Assembly: GCF_042242105.1 (NCBI RefSeq)
Contig: NC_092019.1
Location: 17,157,328 to 17,221,327 of the forward strand
Direction: 5' to 3'
DNA length: 64,000 bases
Source of the DNA: Pempheris klunzingeri
Taxonomy: Eukaryota; Chordata; Actinopteri; Acropomatiformes; Pempheridae
Positions 1 to 24,660 of this stretch are shown here, in pieces. The notes beneath the pieces were generated by a model that was not told the DNA's origin, ran no database searches, and saw only the letters and a program-made list of their open reading frames with translations. The position numbers and the translations under genes were made by a program. The stretch's first letter is position 1. The number at the start of each line of letters is the position of its first letter.

Positions 1-201
1 CCTGTCTTGCTCAGGCTCGCGCAGTAAAAGAGGACGTTAAAGGAAGTTATCATTTACTTATAGGGCCAACGTAAGCACTACATATCCCATCATGCTCCTC
101 TGCGTCCAAACGGAAGTGGGAGTGTTGGCCCTGTCGCCCCCTGTTAGTCACAGACAGAACAACAGCTGAAAACACGGCAAACACAACACAACACACTGTA
201 G

Positions 202-203
<2 letters not shown>

Positions 204-264
<61 letters not shown>
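204..264. repeat. (TG)n microsatellite
   Basis: About 30 uninterrupted TG units lie upstream of the first recognised exon of rbfox1l. The rest of positions 1 to about 900 shows no coding exon I can support; a pyrimidine-rich stretch (about 740-910) precedes the first coding exon. Confidence 0.95.
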
Positions 265-267
<3 letters not shown>

Positions 268-932
268 ATATGATATGCAGATATGTATCATAAATATTAT
301 TAATGTCTCCTAGGTTAAAATGATAACAGACTTTTAGAGCTGTTAGTCTAAATGGTGGAACATATAACTGTGGGTACATAAGGAGTCAAACGAGTTGCTT
401 TGGATTCATGTTATCTCTGAAAATGAAGCCCTGTAAATTAGACTGTTATTGTTGCCCACAAGTAGTGAGAAATCCTGCATGAAAAGTGCGTAAGAGTGAG
501 GGTGGTAAGGTGGTAAACTCAGAGAGAAGGACATGGGTGACTATTTATATAACTCTGAAATGGGACCCTGAGCATGTGTTTCTGTCTGTCAGGCTGCATG
601 ATCAACTGATGGACACACAGAAGCTCACTTGCTTTCTCTTTCACTGCTCTAGATCCTGTCTTTTCCGGGCAGGACATAGGTTGTTTTGCAGACTTTCTTT
701 ATGTTTTTCTTCTTAGACTCATCTGTGAGGTTATAAAGAGTCTTAAGCGTCTTTCCCCTCACCCTCCTGGATCTTCTGTTTTCTCCTGTTGGGATTTTTT
801 TCTTCTTTTTTTTCCCAGCCTGATCGCCTTCTCTCCTGTGTGCATATCAACCCTTCCATTTCCCCTGCTCTCCTTTTCCTTTTCCTCCCGTCTTCCACCG
901 TTCCCTGTCTACTTGTGCGTGGTTTTTGGGCC

Positions 933-12208
<11,276 letters not shown>

Positions 12209-12721
12209 GCCGCCTGCCAGGGAGAGGGGCAGGGTGGGGTGGGGTTGGGTGGGGCTGGGTGGGGTGGGAAGGGTGTGGTGCCTCTGGGAACTCTGGTTAA
12301 CTGTGGGATTGGCCGATCCATGGACGCTGCAGGACAGATTATGAGATCCTTAAACGTTGGAAATGTGGGAATGCTTTCACCTCCTGTCTCCATCACAACC
12401 TCTCCTCCAGAGGCTAAACAGACTGACGCTGTACATACTGTAGGACCCATTTACCACCCATTCTGCTGACAAACACTTAGCACCTGGAAGAAGATGTTAT
12501 GTACTTATAGACAGCTGCTTCAAACCTTTAACAGATTACTGTGTCTTGGATTGGACAGACGCTGGTAGATGGGTCACGCCACAGAAAAATACTGTGAGGA
12601 TGATTTTTGTGAGTAATGCATCTGGGATTTTTCAAGTTTCACGGGTCAAACTGTACAAAAAAATGTTGTACAATGTTAAATGGCTTATTTTTGATGACAA
12701 TTATTTACTAAATCTCTGTTT

Positions 12722-12756
<35 letters not shown>

Positions 12757-14518
12757 AGCATATGAGTGAGGTTATGCATCAACACTATTCAGTTACCTGC
12801 TCGACTGAGAGACAGCTGTGACACTGGCATCGTTATTACAGACACATGACTAATGTTTGTCTGGATGTAGTTGAAATTTCATTGGTTATTGTTTTTTTTT
12901 TTCTGTTTTGTTTCCTAACAATCTACCTCTCATACATTCTTAGCTTTTAATACAGCTGTCATTATTAATCCTGTTTCGCTTTCTGTACCTGTGATCTCCG
13001 CTAAACTCCTTTTTTCTGTCCACAAATCCAAACTAACACAGTTTCTATGGCTCTGTATCTCACCACCTGTTATTTATACAGGGAAGTGTCATTTTTCTGA
13101 GCAGCTTTAAACCCCTGTTTTACATTCACGCAGTCATACACATTCACAGCTGGGAGAGCGCAGTCTTCTGCTGTCGGCTTTACTACAGAAATTACGGATT
13201 AAAGGCCTCAGTGTTCAGAATTTAAATGTTTCTGGCCAGAGGCTGCATCCCCCATCTTATCTCATAAAACTGCCCACTGTGCAAGAGTTCAAGTTTTTCT
13301 TTTTTTTGCATTGTTCTATTCAAACGCTTGTCTAAAGCTGCTTTATTTTGCTCTTTTCCTGTTTTCTGTCTCTCCCTCCTCACTCAGAAGTGTTGGACGA
13401 CGTCTTGACTTGTGTTGATGATTTCCTCTTTGTTTCTGTTTCACTCTTTTCTGCTGTGTTTGACGTTTACCTCTTAATAAATCTTTTCTCTCTTTTCTGC
13501 CCTTCATTGATTGATCACTGGTTTCTCTCTTTTCTTTAGTAGTAGGTGTAGTTGTGCCAATATAAGACTTGCCCTAGATTTTAATCTTCTTTCTGCTTTT
13601 TTAACCACTCTTCCATCCTTTCGCTCTGGTTGACTCTACCCTTTGCTTTTGACTCGCTCTCTTTTCGCTTGATGCATCCTTTTTCTCTGCTCATTTTCTT
13701 TCTTCTGCTCCTGTACACTCTTTAGGTCTAGCTTTACTTTATTGTGATTAAATTAGCTCTTTGCCTGCTGATGCTTAGTTCTCTCTCTGTCTTCTGAGTT
13801 TATTTATATAATTCTGAGCTCTATTTTTGCTCATTAGTCTGTTATCATTGACTTCTTATAGTTTCTTTATCAGAACTTTAGACTTATGATCTTGTAATTA
13901 GCTTTAATGTACTTTTTCTAACTGCTATTATTATTACGCAAGGCTTAATAAAGTTGATCTAGAGGTACATAATTTAAATTAATTTATTGTATTTTGATGT
14001 ATGTATAATCAGGCCATCATTAGTGACTTGAAACATCTTAGATTATTTTCCTTTCACTGCACTTTCTGTATAAAGCTTCAACCTTCAAACTTTTTTCCCT
14101 GCTGTTCGTCTCCTTTCTCTACTTGCACATTTCTTTTTTCCCTTTCAAACTTCACTGCACGAGCTGTCCTTCGCTGTTCTTTCCTTCTTTTTAACTGATT
14201 GCATGTAGTTATATACATTAATTTCTACTTCATCTTTGATTACTGCTGTATTTTCCAGAGCTTTCCCTTTAATTTCATATTTTCTAAATGTTTTTCCACT
14301 CATCATTGGACCTCTTTATTTCCAACTACTCTACTCACTTTCATTACATTTTAAACCTCAAATGTATTGGTTGAAATAAAAAATAAAAATAAAAACGTTG
14401 CTGAACTAAAGAGCTTGAGAAGTAAATTACTTCTTTGCAATAAGTAACCTAATCACTCATTTTTATTCTTACATTGTCACAGGTGCCTCTCACTTGATGT
14501 TTCACATTTCAGAATAAA
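12209..14518 (+). other. rbfox1l: rbfox1l 3' UTR and downstream region with several poly(A) signals
   Basis: Non-coding after the stop at 12206-12208, beginning with a G-rich GGGTGGGG-type stretch (12230-12275). AATAAA occurs at 13476-13481, 13947-13952 and 14513-14518, plus an A/T-rich AATAAA cluster at 14374-14395. Which one is used cannot be told from sequence. The opposing leng8 transcript probably ends just downstream, near 14690. Confidence 0.55.
12725..12754. repeat. (TG)n microsatellite in the rbfox1l 3' UTR
   Basis: About 15 TG units, 520 bp after the rbfox1l stop codon. Read as RNA this would be a UG repeat inside the 3' UTR. Confidence 0.9.
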
Positions 14519-14686
14519 CCGTCTATAAACTTGACTTATCAGTTTTGTGACCTTTTATTTTCCACCGCTCAAAATCTTCTGGTTTTGTGGGTTGATCCAC
14601 TTATGCCTAAATTTACTGATCAATCCTGCCATTACACACACACCAAAATTTAAAAGCAACACTGTATGCCATCATACTTGAATTTT

Positions 14687-16676
14687 ATTAGACTTTTTCA
14701 AAATATGTACACGATATTTACAAAATGGCAGTTTATCATGTAAGATCTGTAGAGGGTTGGGGTTGGGGACTGGGAGGAGCCATTACAGATAAACCTTCAG
14801 CTTCAGTTGTTAGTGAGCTGCAACATAAACTATTAAAGCATTGCAGACGCAACACAATACTTACTAGTGAGTGTGACTAGTTGCACAAGGCAACCGGTCA
14901 CAAACATACTCAACATAAAGGGAAAAGATATGAGAAGAGAACAAATACTGGTTAGAGATTTGGAGGAGAGAGCAGGGAGGGGCGGCATGCAGGGAGAAAG
15001 TGAGGGAAGACGGATTCAAATGAAGACGAGTTAAAAAGGAAACAGCAGGAAATGAACACAGCTGAGGCGAGGGACGTGGGAGTTGTTCCAGTGTCAAATA
15101 TCAAGGAAGGAGTTACAAAGACTGATGGAGGTTTACACTAACATGGGAGCAAAAAATACTGAAAACGTGGCTAAGGCATTGGAGGGAGAGAAAGAACAAA
15201 GCATCCAAAATGACAGTGTGTATTGTTAGTTGTCTGGGGTGAATTTTCTACTAAAAAAGAAAAAATAATGAAAAAAAGAGAAAGCAAACATTCTGGGCTG
15301 TTTCGATGCAGAAAACCTGAGACATCTGAAGTACACACTTTAACCATGTGCATGAAATTGACATTTTCACAAAGCCAAGCTCATCACATCTGAAAAAACC
15401 AAAAGTCATTTCTTAGCATGGGAGCACACACCAGCACATCAAATAAGAAACCTTGTCTAAAGAGGACTGCTTACTGAGGAAAATAAAAAAAAGTTACTAA
15501 ATATAAGCGAATTTTGAGGCTAACATGTTCTGTATGTCCAGACACATTTTCAATGAGGGATTTAACTCTCAAAACTAATCTCTGCAGCAACTCTGTCAAT
15601 GATTTCTAACCACAAATAAATAGAGCAAAAGAAAAAAAATCTAGACGACAAATTCTAGCAGCACACAACTGAAGGCATATTATTAAAAAGACACGAATGC
15701 ATCTGGACAAACAGAAAACAACAGTACAAGGTGACTTTGTCAATCATCCAACTTTGCTTTTTAAACTAAACAGGTATCGTGTTGCACAGAAAGACATTTT
15801 AAATATTTGGGTTAGCAGCAAATCACATTAGCAGCAGATGAACATTTTCCACATTTCATTGTGTGAGCCTCCCATTTATTTTATCAGCTGTATGGCTTCA
15901 ACTTCAGTGGGTCAAACCAAGACTGGAATTGCTCACAATTCACTCTCTCCGGCTGGCGTCTGGAGGTGCTTCGCCCACTTATCATCCCTCCGTGTGCTCC
16001 TGCAATGCAGCAGTGCTACGAGCTGAAGAATGAGAGGTCTGATGGTGTGTGAGAGAAAGGTTCAGGGAGTGAGGGGAGGGAATAGCAAAGAGGACAGGGG
16101 GGTCAGGTAAATGAAGGGGAGGAAAGAAAACATGTTGAGATCATTGTCATTACAAAATATCTGCTGAAATAATGGTCAGCTACAAACATCTTGGAAAACA
16201 AATCCAGGTTTACAAGAACGTTTTGTCAATCTGATGGAAATTTGTGATTTTGTGGAAGGTGCTACTTCCAAACACAATATGTGTGTTTGGCAGAGGTGGT
16301 TCAATTCATCACAGAGTATAAACACCAGCTTTGCATGGAACGATCTGCCAGCACGAAGCTTCCACAGAATAGGCAGAGTCACATTAATGTGGCAACGTGT
16401 TTTTAGCCCGAAGACAAGATTATTTTAAAAACAGCCACATTTTTCATTTCAGTGGAAACTGAGCACAAGATCTTGCCAACATTTGGTTTAAGAGCCTGTG
16501 TGGATGTTTTCAGGCTGTACTGGGACAAACTTGCTCGCATTCAACTGGCAATTATCAAGTCCACTGCAACATCCAATGTAATGAATAACACAACCCAATC
16601 CAGACCTGTCAGCACTTAAGTTTACATATTCACATAAATGGTCTAAGTAAGAGGTTTGCGAAACTAAGAGAAAGAG

Positions 16677-16708
<32 letters not shown>

Positions 16709-18854
16709 CACACTTACCCGTGTGTTAACTAAAAAAAACTTCACTATGCTCTAATGGAAAAGAAATCTAAGCAATATCATACAATATTTACAAAAACATT
16801 GTGTAGACGGGTAAACACGTCAATTATACAGCAAGCCAGCTTCCACTCATGTTCCTACAGTTGCAGTTAATACTGTTCAAATAAAAAATGTCAACCTGCA
16901 TTTATGGGGAACCAAATTCTAAGATAGGGTGGGAAGTCTGCATTTAAGGTTCTGCCGTTTAGGGATATATTCCTGACATTTGAAAACTGTCTGATCGCTC
17001 GTAGTTTAAGTGTCATAACACATATTCTTCCCCAATTATCACCTAAGACAGTGTGCACCACCACCAATATTATTCTGTGTCTGAAGATAATTCAGAGAGA
17101 ATTTGTTCAACTCCAACACCTCTGCCACCTAAAGAACCTGTTCTGTCTTTACATTTTGGGTAAACAGTTCAGTAGACTATCATGAGGCTACATTTGCACT
17201 TTTATTTTAGAAAATTACATCATAACTAATGGGAAAATGGATAAAAGCAGTGGTCTCTTCATTAACTTACTATCTACATCAGTTTAAAACTCATGTTTGG
17301 ATTTAAATATTTTTCCAAATGTCATTTAAACAGCATGCATTTGTGCAGTAAGTTACTGGGATCTCACTGACTTTGACATTTTAGGATATTGTTAAATTTG
17401 TTATTATTAATTCATCTGTCCAATATTATCCTGTAAATTACGATAAAAATCTGCTCTGCACCTCCATAATTCTTTTTCTGAAAGGCCAATACTGCTATCC
17501 AAAATACACAAGACATAAAACACGTAACACAGAAGAAATGTGAGGCTACATCTGTTGTGCCGTCATCCACCTCCTTCCAGAGAAGTCTCTTTGTCTTACC
17601 AGCCTCGCAAAACACCAGAGCCAGATGTAGCATACAAACCACTCGTTGTTATTCCTTCTTGGGGAAACGGCCATTTTCCCACTGGTGCTTCACCACGTAG
17701 AATTCTCCTTCAGCTCTATTTGTTTCTTTTGATTATCAGCTGCTGAGGTCAAGACGATCAACACGGATGAAAGATGGGCGTCATCACTGGACTTTGCTGT
17801 GTTTATCAGGGTGTGCTGGCAGACCTTCTACCTGAGGATGATGGAAGCAGATTCCCTCTCCGCCTCTTGCTGCTGTGAATCTGGAGATGGAGCTCAGCTT
17901 CCGGGGTATGATGGAGTGAGGAGGTCACCTTGATGAAGAACACTTGCCTGTATCCTTTATCATACATAAAGTCAATGCTCATCAGATGAGACTTTTCCCC
18001 TCAATGCTGGCCATCTATTTCATGACTGGGACCAGCATGAATAACTACTACTTCAATCAGGAACAAGACTTAGGTCCATTGATTTCGCAGCCATGAGTGG
18101 GGACAAGGAACGGGATGAACAGCCAACTGCAGATACCTTGAGGAAACTGGGCGCAGGGCAGGACATACAAACCACCAACTCTTCTTTAGGATAAACTGCT
18201 GGCCTCTTCTCGCCTCGTAGTCTCACAGTCTCTAAGAGGAAAGTGTAAAGTTGACCTGATTCCATAGACTTGACTTTAGACAGGAGACAGCTGGAGGAAT
18301 GACTTGAAGAATAGCTGTTTGCTTTTCCCTTTTGGTTGTCAAGGCATGAAACTTCAGGTCTTGGAGCTGTTGACTTGAGGAAGGAAAAGACATGACATAA
18401 CACTGTTAGCTTTGACATCTGATGGAAGGAACAGGAACCGTGAGGGCGAGAGCTTCCCTGATCTGGTTCTGTGACTTCCTAGCCTCCAAGTGCTGAGATT
18501 ACATGATAATCCCAAATCTAACCTATTCACTCACTGTTCTGGCATCATACACGTAGTGAGACATCTTGGGAATTAAGCTAACCTAAAAATATTTGAGTGA
18601 CAGTGTGAGCAGACTCTTCATGTTTAAAACAGTTCTACTACGAGTGTCAGAAAATTACATCTGCCTTCTGAAATCTGAATGTTGCAGCAGAGCGTTCTAG
18701 CATGTGCCTTTCTACATGGGGCTCCTATAGTTGTTAGTCTGCTGAATACTCTCTCTGAACTGGCTGAGGTGTCTGAAGTGCAGTGCAATGTATAAGTAAG
18801 GATCCATTATGGTCCCTTAGCGCCTCCCTTCATGGTGCGAACCCCCCATCCACC
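14687..18854 (-). other. leng8: Probable long leng8 3' UTR / downstream region
   Basis: No coding exon is visible in these 4.2 kb. Reading on the minus strand from the leng8 stop, the first AATAAA I find corresponds to TTTATT near 17199, and another to TTTATT at 14687-14692 just before the rbfox1l side. The 3' UTR is therefore about 1.7 kb or about 4.2 kb. A run of 30 A lies at 16677-16706 on the plus strand. Confidence 0.45.
16677..16706. repeat. Poly(A)/poly(T) run
   Basis: Thirty consecutive A on the plus strand, preceded by an AGAGAAAGAG stretch. On the leng8 strand it is poly(T). Confidence 0.9.
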
Positions 18855-21800
18855 TCAGGAGGCAGCCAAAGCGGCTGTGCTGGCTTTGCAGTCTATCTTT
18901 GTGGGGTCAGAGGGGGTAAAAGTGACACCTAGCCCAGTAAGAAATGCCATACAGGAGTCTAAACAAGGGAAGCCCAGATTGGACTGCGCATACTGCACTG
19001 GCAAGTCAGGCCTGAACCTGCAGACAGAAGAAACAAAAAAATGGAGATCAGCACTCAATCTTTACTAAAAAGGACCTAAAAAACATGGACCTTTCTGGCA
19101 AGTGACTTACGTTTTGACTATGGCCCGAAGTGCAACCTTTCTTTCCCTTTCTACAAACTTGTCAATGAGGTATGAAGCCATGCGTGGGGCTTCCTGGTAC
19201 AGTTTAAAGAAACGGCGGAAGTTTCCAAGTGCCCAGGCAGCACGGAGTGCAAGAGCATGGGCCACACACACGTCGGCCCGCAGCACTGGGGTCAAGTACA
19301 CCAACTCAGTGGTCAGATCTGGAGGGGAAGATGAATGGCCCACTTAAAATGTGCAAGGAAACCGCACAGAGGGTGCGAACATGTATGCGATTTGTAATAG
19401 TGACTCTAAAGAAAACTTTGTGAGCATACCTCCAGAATTTTTAGTGAAGATGTAATACAGCAATCTATATGCTGTAAACTCTCCAATGTTCTCTGAGGGA
19501 TTGTCCTTATACAGGGCCTTCAGCTGGGTCTGGCACTGGTTGAACTCTTCATGGTCTCCCTGAAGACAACACTCAACTGGTATTAAAAAAAATATACCGT
19601 TATCACTTTTAGCTAGTGCTTATAATGAAAAACAGACTCACCTTTTCCAGTGCAATGCGTGCATGACACTCGTACACTTCCACTGTGAAGTCAGTACGCA
19701 CACCTTGGACCTGAATAATGATCGGGGAAAATACATTAGGACAAAGCAGAAAACAATAACCCAAGCAGAAGTGAACATTGTAGAAAGACAATGAAATAAT
19801 TAAAGATATATGATGGTAACTCACCGTGAGATCCTGTCGTATGGACTTCATCTGTTCACAGGCATAGGTGTAGTCCTGGTGGGTTTTCCAGTGTGCCTTC
19901 ACTGCCTGCAGAGATTTTCTCAGGACCTGGGTAAAAACAAGTTCAGAAATAGGTTATAGTTTGACCTTTATCTTCTGTGGTATGAAAGGAGAAAAATACA
20001 TTCAGAGGTTTCATCATGTCAAACCCTCCCCCTCCGTTGTTTTGTGCATTTTGCATGGTGTAAGGTATGGTGAAAAACTGATTTAGAAAACGTTCAACCA
20101 ACACATATATTCAACATTTCTCACACATTAAGAGACAAGAAAAGGCCATACAGGTACAGTAAGAATACATTATAAAGGATGACAGAAGAGCATGACTTAC
20201 ATGCACAGGGCGCACAGTGGAGGGGTCTGGGGCACAGGTGAGCCTCAAGTAGGGCTTGGTGATGTCCTGGCATGTGCCCACAATGGGGCAGTCCTCCCAG
20301 CTGAGGCCTTCCTGTGTTCCATCAGGTAGGTCCAGGGAATTGATGGAGAGAACCAGGGGCTCCGAGCGAAGCTGCTTGTGGAAACGAGCTGCTCTGCTCT
20401 GCTTCTTGGCTTCTCTGTTGGGATCATGGAAATCCAGACCAGCACTGCCACCTTTCCTCTTCTTTCCCATAGCTGAATTGGAATCTTCCATGTTTCTGTG
20501 AGGATAGGTTTAATTAAAATCCTCCATTTTTGCCTTCCTCAAGAAAGATAAGGGCCTAGTTACACATAATTTTCATTGTAACATAATTAGCAATTTACCT
20601 CCTTCCTCTATTGGCTTTCCCTCCTCTTCCTCGCCCTCTCTCTCCACCTCCACGTCCTCTATCTCTCTCATTACCACGACCACGTGCTCCTCTCTGACTT
20701 CGTCTTGACAGCTGAGGTCGGAGGTCACTGGACATGCTGCTGTCTGACTGTGATCCAGAATCACTGGGAGCATAGAGATACAAGACATTTAAGAAGAAAA
20801 TACAAACAAAGTCCTCAGTAACCAAAGTAATTGGGGGGAAACAGTGTCTTACCTGCGTCTGTGCCTTTGGTTGCTGCGGTCCCTGTGTCGTCCGTGGGAG
20901 GGCGATGGGGAGCGGGAGGAGGAACGGGAGGAACTAGAGGAAGGACTCCTTTGGGAAAATATATTCCTGTAGTGGCCCAATCTGTGTCCACCACCCCTGC
21001 CTCTTGATGCTGCTGCTACTGTGCTTCCACCACGGCTAATTGAGCCATCTGATGACCTCTGGGGTGGAATAGCTTCCCAACGAGACTGCTTGACCTTTAG
21101 TCTACAAAAAAAGACCCAAATGTATGAATGTACAAACTGCAGGCAAAGGTATCAGCGCGTCACAGAACTATAAAGAACCAAGAAATCCATCAGTCAAGAC
21201 TGTTGCAGTAACAGAGAAAAATTATTCAATATACCCCTGTACTCAACTGAACCCACATTAAAAAGTAAACTGATATTTGTTTAATCTGCAAATCTCATGT
21301 ACAGTAATTTGAAGAAAATTAAAAACTAAAACAGGCAAACAGTATTGCACTACTAAACTCACTCTGGCAATGGCTCTCTGGTCCAATCAATGGTATAAGC
21401 AGAGCCATCCTTTAACCGGTCCTGCAGAACTTCCTTCAGCACTTTCTCTGTACGATCTTTGTCTTCCTCTGTCTCACAGGCTGTAAAACAGCGCTGCACA
21501 TATTCCTTCATGGCTTGGGGCCAGTCCTGGGGTCTAAAGAGAAAGCATTTCAAGTCAACGTATTATTCACAGATTATAAAAATACTGAATCCATGGAGAC
21601 AGACTAGTTCTCACCGTGTCTGAGAACCACCAGGTGCAGCGCTGGCACTAGCTGGGGAGGAAGGAGTTGGATTCAATCCAGAGGGCTGCTCGCCTGGAGG
21701 GAAAGTCTGATTGGAAATTGGGGAACACTGAACCTGATAGGGCCTCTTGGGAATATTGAACTTCACAGAAGCTGTCCCAGGTGCCTCTGTGTGAACAAAT

Positions 21801-24291
21801 ATATAAAAAGTAAATTATTTGAGCACTAAGTTTTTTATAACTAAACTGACATCTGAAACCTTAGCTGTAGTTACTTAGTTTGGGCTATAGTTGACACAAG
21901 CATGTAATTAATGCACTCAAATGCAAATATGGAAATAATAATAGAGATAACATATGTGTAAGCTGCATAAGAGAAAGAGGGTGTCACCAACATCAGACCC
22001 TCCACAGTAATTCAGTTTAAAAAAAAGTTATAAATGTTAGCAACTTCACAAAAGAGTAAATCTTACGTTTCATGCGGTGCCACAGTTGCTGTCCTTGTTT
22101 TTGGTTTTTGTTTTTGTTGACCTCTCCTCTGCCGAGCCCCGTTACATACTGGCCAGGTTGCTGTTGCTGCTGGGAGGTATTTTGAGAGGGCTGATAGGTG
22201 TTCTGGGCTTGGAAGCCCTGTCCATAATTAGGTCTTCCTTGGGAATGATTGTAAACTGGCATTTGGTTGGGGTCACCGGGTGGGTATGCCATGGAGTTAT
22301 TGGCACTATAAGCATTTTGTGATGGAGGAGGGGGGTACTGGGAGTTGGGTGGGGGAGGAATAGGTGGGGGTGGAGGCGGAGGGGGTTTCTCTGAGGTGGT
22401 TGGGCTTTGGGGTGGTTGGGGAGTAGCAGGAGGAGGTGGTTGTGGTTGAGAGGGGTAGTTGGATGACTGGTCTTCCATTCCAGGCACTGGAGGAGGCTAT
22501 GAAAAGAAAGACAGAAAATACAGAAAAAGCCATTTTAGCTGTAACACACAGACTTTTTGAAGGGAAAGAAATGCACCTGAAGCTACAAAAATGACTGGAG
22601 AATAAACTGAACATCAATTTGATGAAACACTGTGATGTTACAAATAACTACACATATTACACACCATAAATATGTTGCTGTACTAAGCAAACTCTTGTAC
22701 CTGTCCATTAGAGGTTGGAGTTCCGGGGTAAGGCCCTGGGGGTACACCATACTGATTTGGTGGATATGCAGCTCCATACTGGAAAGTCAGAGAAACCCAT
22801 GTTGTCATTGTAGTACCTTCTCCAAATATCTCAGCATCAGATGTTATTTAGGGAGACACAGATGTACAAGTCCTACAGCTAACAATATTGAATGCAGTGC
22901 ATTCCATTGAGGCAAAATAACTTTCTGGACTTACTGGACCCATGGGGTAGTAGTAGTTATAGGGGTATGTGTATCCAGGGTAATGCTGCTGAGTTTGCTG
23001 GTACCATGGATAGTACTGCTGCTGCATGGCAGCAGAGTCAGTCACTGCTGGCTGAAACTGACCGGCCTGAAATGACACATATACATAAATAGCCGTGGCA
23101 TTTTAATCCAGAACAGAGAGGGGCTCATCTAGCAGGAACAGAAATGGTAATGCAGCAAGAATGTGCACACATTTTTAATTAAGAAACTGATACATTAACA
23201 CTTGAAAACAAAATTATAGCCACTTCACCACCTGACACCATCCATATATAAACACTCTTTTACTATTCCAGGCATAATTCTGCAGAACGGTTCATGTGGG
23301 ACTACTGGATAGGATTAAAAGTTGATCAAGTTTTTTATTTATGTTGATGTTCAGCTTCCACATTTGAATTTTTACAGCTCACCTCATGATCAAATCACTT
23401 AAAATGTATTTCAATGCTCTGTAAGAAAGCCCAAAATAAACAATGAGAGAAGAGCTCACCTCTGCTGTGGTCCGGTTGGCTTGTGTGGCCTTAGCAGAGC
23501 TCTGACTCTTGTTGATGGATGCAAGTGCTTGTCTTGCTTTCTCCCATTCAGGGTTTTCATGGACCTGGCCATCTCCAGCAGCACCATAGGACCTGCCACA
23601 GACACAGAAACATGAGACAAGTGTGTTTTGATACAGTGATTTATCTGTTGCACATAGGTATGGTTAATAAGTCATTACCGCGGTAAAGAAAAAAAAACAA
23701 CTACAAATGTAACGGGTTTGCTCTCGTGTAAGCCAACATATTAAAACCTTTTATGAAGAAATATTGACAGTAGGTTTGATGCTACCTACTAACTTGGCTT
23801 ACGTCTATCCACTAGTCGTTTTGTTTAAGAGCAAAGTAGCTTTCAATGATAACATTAACCTGATTAGATATTTACTTGTCATTAGAACTAACAATTGTAG
23901 CATTAGCTTTAACTCAATGTGCACTACAGTTAACTTGTGATCATTGACGTTACACGTATCGTCGACACCAAAATATCACTTAGCTACATACATGTCTAAA
24001 AAATACTAACGTCAAGCAGCGAACAGGTTAGCTTTCTGTTAAACAAACCACTGGCCTGTATGCAGCTAGGAGTGCTAACACTTGTCAACACCTTAAGCTG
24101 ATCTTATTAATCATCATTAACTCATGATTATAGCCAGGCTAGGCATCTTCCATAGCAAACAATTTATCCACGTTGTTGTCTAAAGTTGTACTACATACAT
24201 TTCGTTCACCGTGTCTTGTATGTGTTGTGTAGCAATTAAGTACGACCTACCAGTTAGTAGCAGGGGTTGCTTGTGTCGTGTTGGCCGCCAT
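18855..24291 (-). CDS. leng8: Leukocyte receptor cluster member 8, SAC3/GANP family, complete, 15 coding exons
   Basis: Nuclear protein of the SAC3/GANP family, linked to mRNA processing and export. Coding exons in transcript order: 24291-24251, 23592-23460, 23066-22935, 22778-22701, 22496-22067, 21786-21615, 21533-21363, 21101-20853, 20763-20599, 20495-20201, 19926-19825, 19710-19642, 19559-19430, 19318-19111, 19017-18855. They join in frame to 845 residues (human about 800). Seen in order: conserved MAAN start, [16 protein letters not shown], a Gln/Tyr-rich part ([15 protein letters not shown]), a Pro-rich low-complexity part (about residues 130-190), [27 protein letters not shown], a Ser/Arg block, an RG-rich box (about 505-525), then the C-terminal SAC3/GANP region (about 610-840) with [17 protein letters not shown] and [15 protein letters not shown]. 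All are close to human LENG8. The start is in good context and codes the conserved N-terminus. Confidence 0.96.
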
Positions 24292-24660
24292 TTCGCCACA
24301 GACCACAGTTAGCTTTGGGAAGCTAACGCTAGCAGCGTTGTTCGCTAGCTAAGCTAGCAGGCTAGCGAGAACCTCGGCTAACGTCGTTACCGTTAGCTCT
24401 CCTGCCACAGCAAAGGTAAACAAGATGAAGTCCGACACGACGATCAACTGTCAGCCGACCACTAATGACACTCACTTACCTATACAAAGAAGTCAAACTT
24501 TAATATACTCAGAATAAAGGTGCAAACTGAAAAATTTAAGAAAAGAGTAGCATAATCGCTTCCTTCTTCGCTGACAACCAACTTCGTGTGAGCGGCTGCG
24601 GAGATACAAAATGGCAGATAAGTAAACTGGCCAAGTCAAATGACGCTGTGGAGCCACTGT
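24292..24660 (-). promoter_or_regulatory. leng8: leng8 5' end / promoter region
   Basis: The sequence upstream of the leng8 start has many CpG sites compared with its surroundings and GCTAGC/GTTAGC repeats (24320-24400). On the minus strand a consensus splice donor (ATAG|GTAAGT) sits at about 24480, which suggests an alternative non-coding first exon further upstream. The exact transcription start cannot be placed. Confidence 0.45.

Noticed and set aside
50-379. 109-residue minus-strand frame with a long His-Thr run
   Set aside because: The run is the translation of the TG microsatellite at 204-264.
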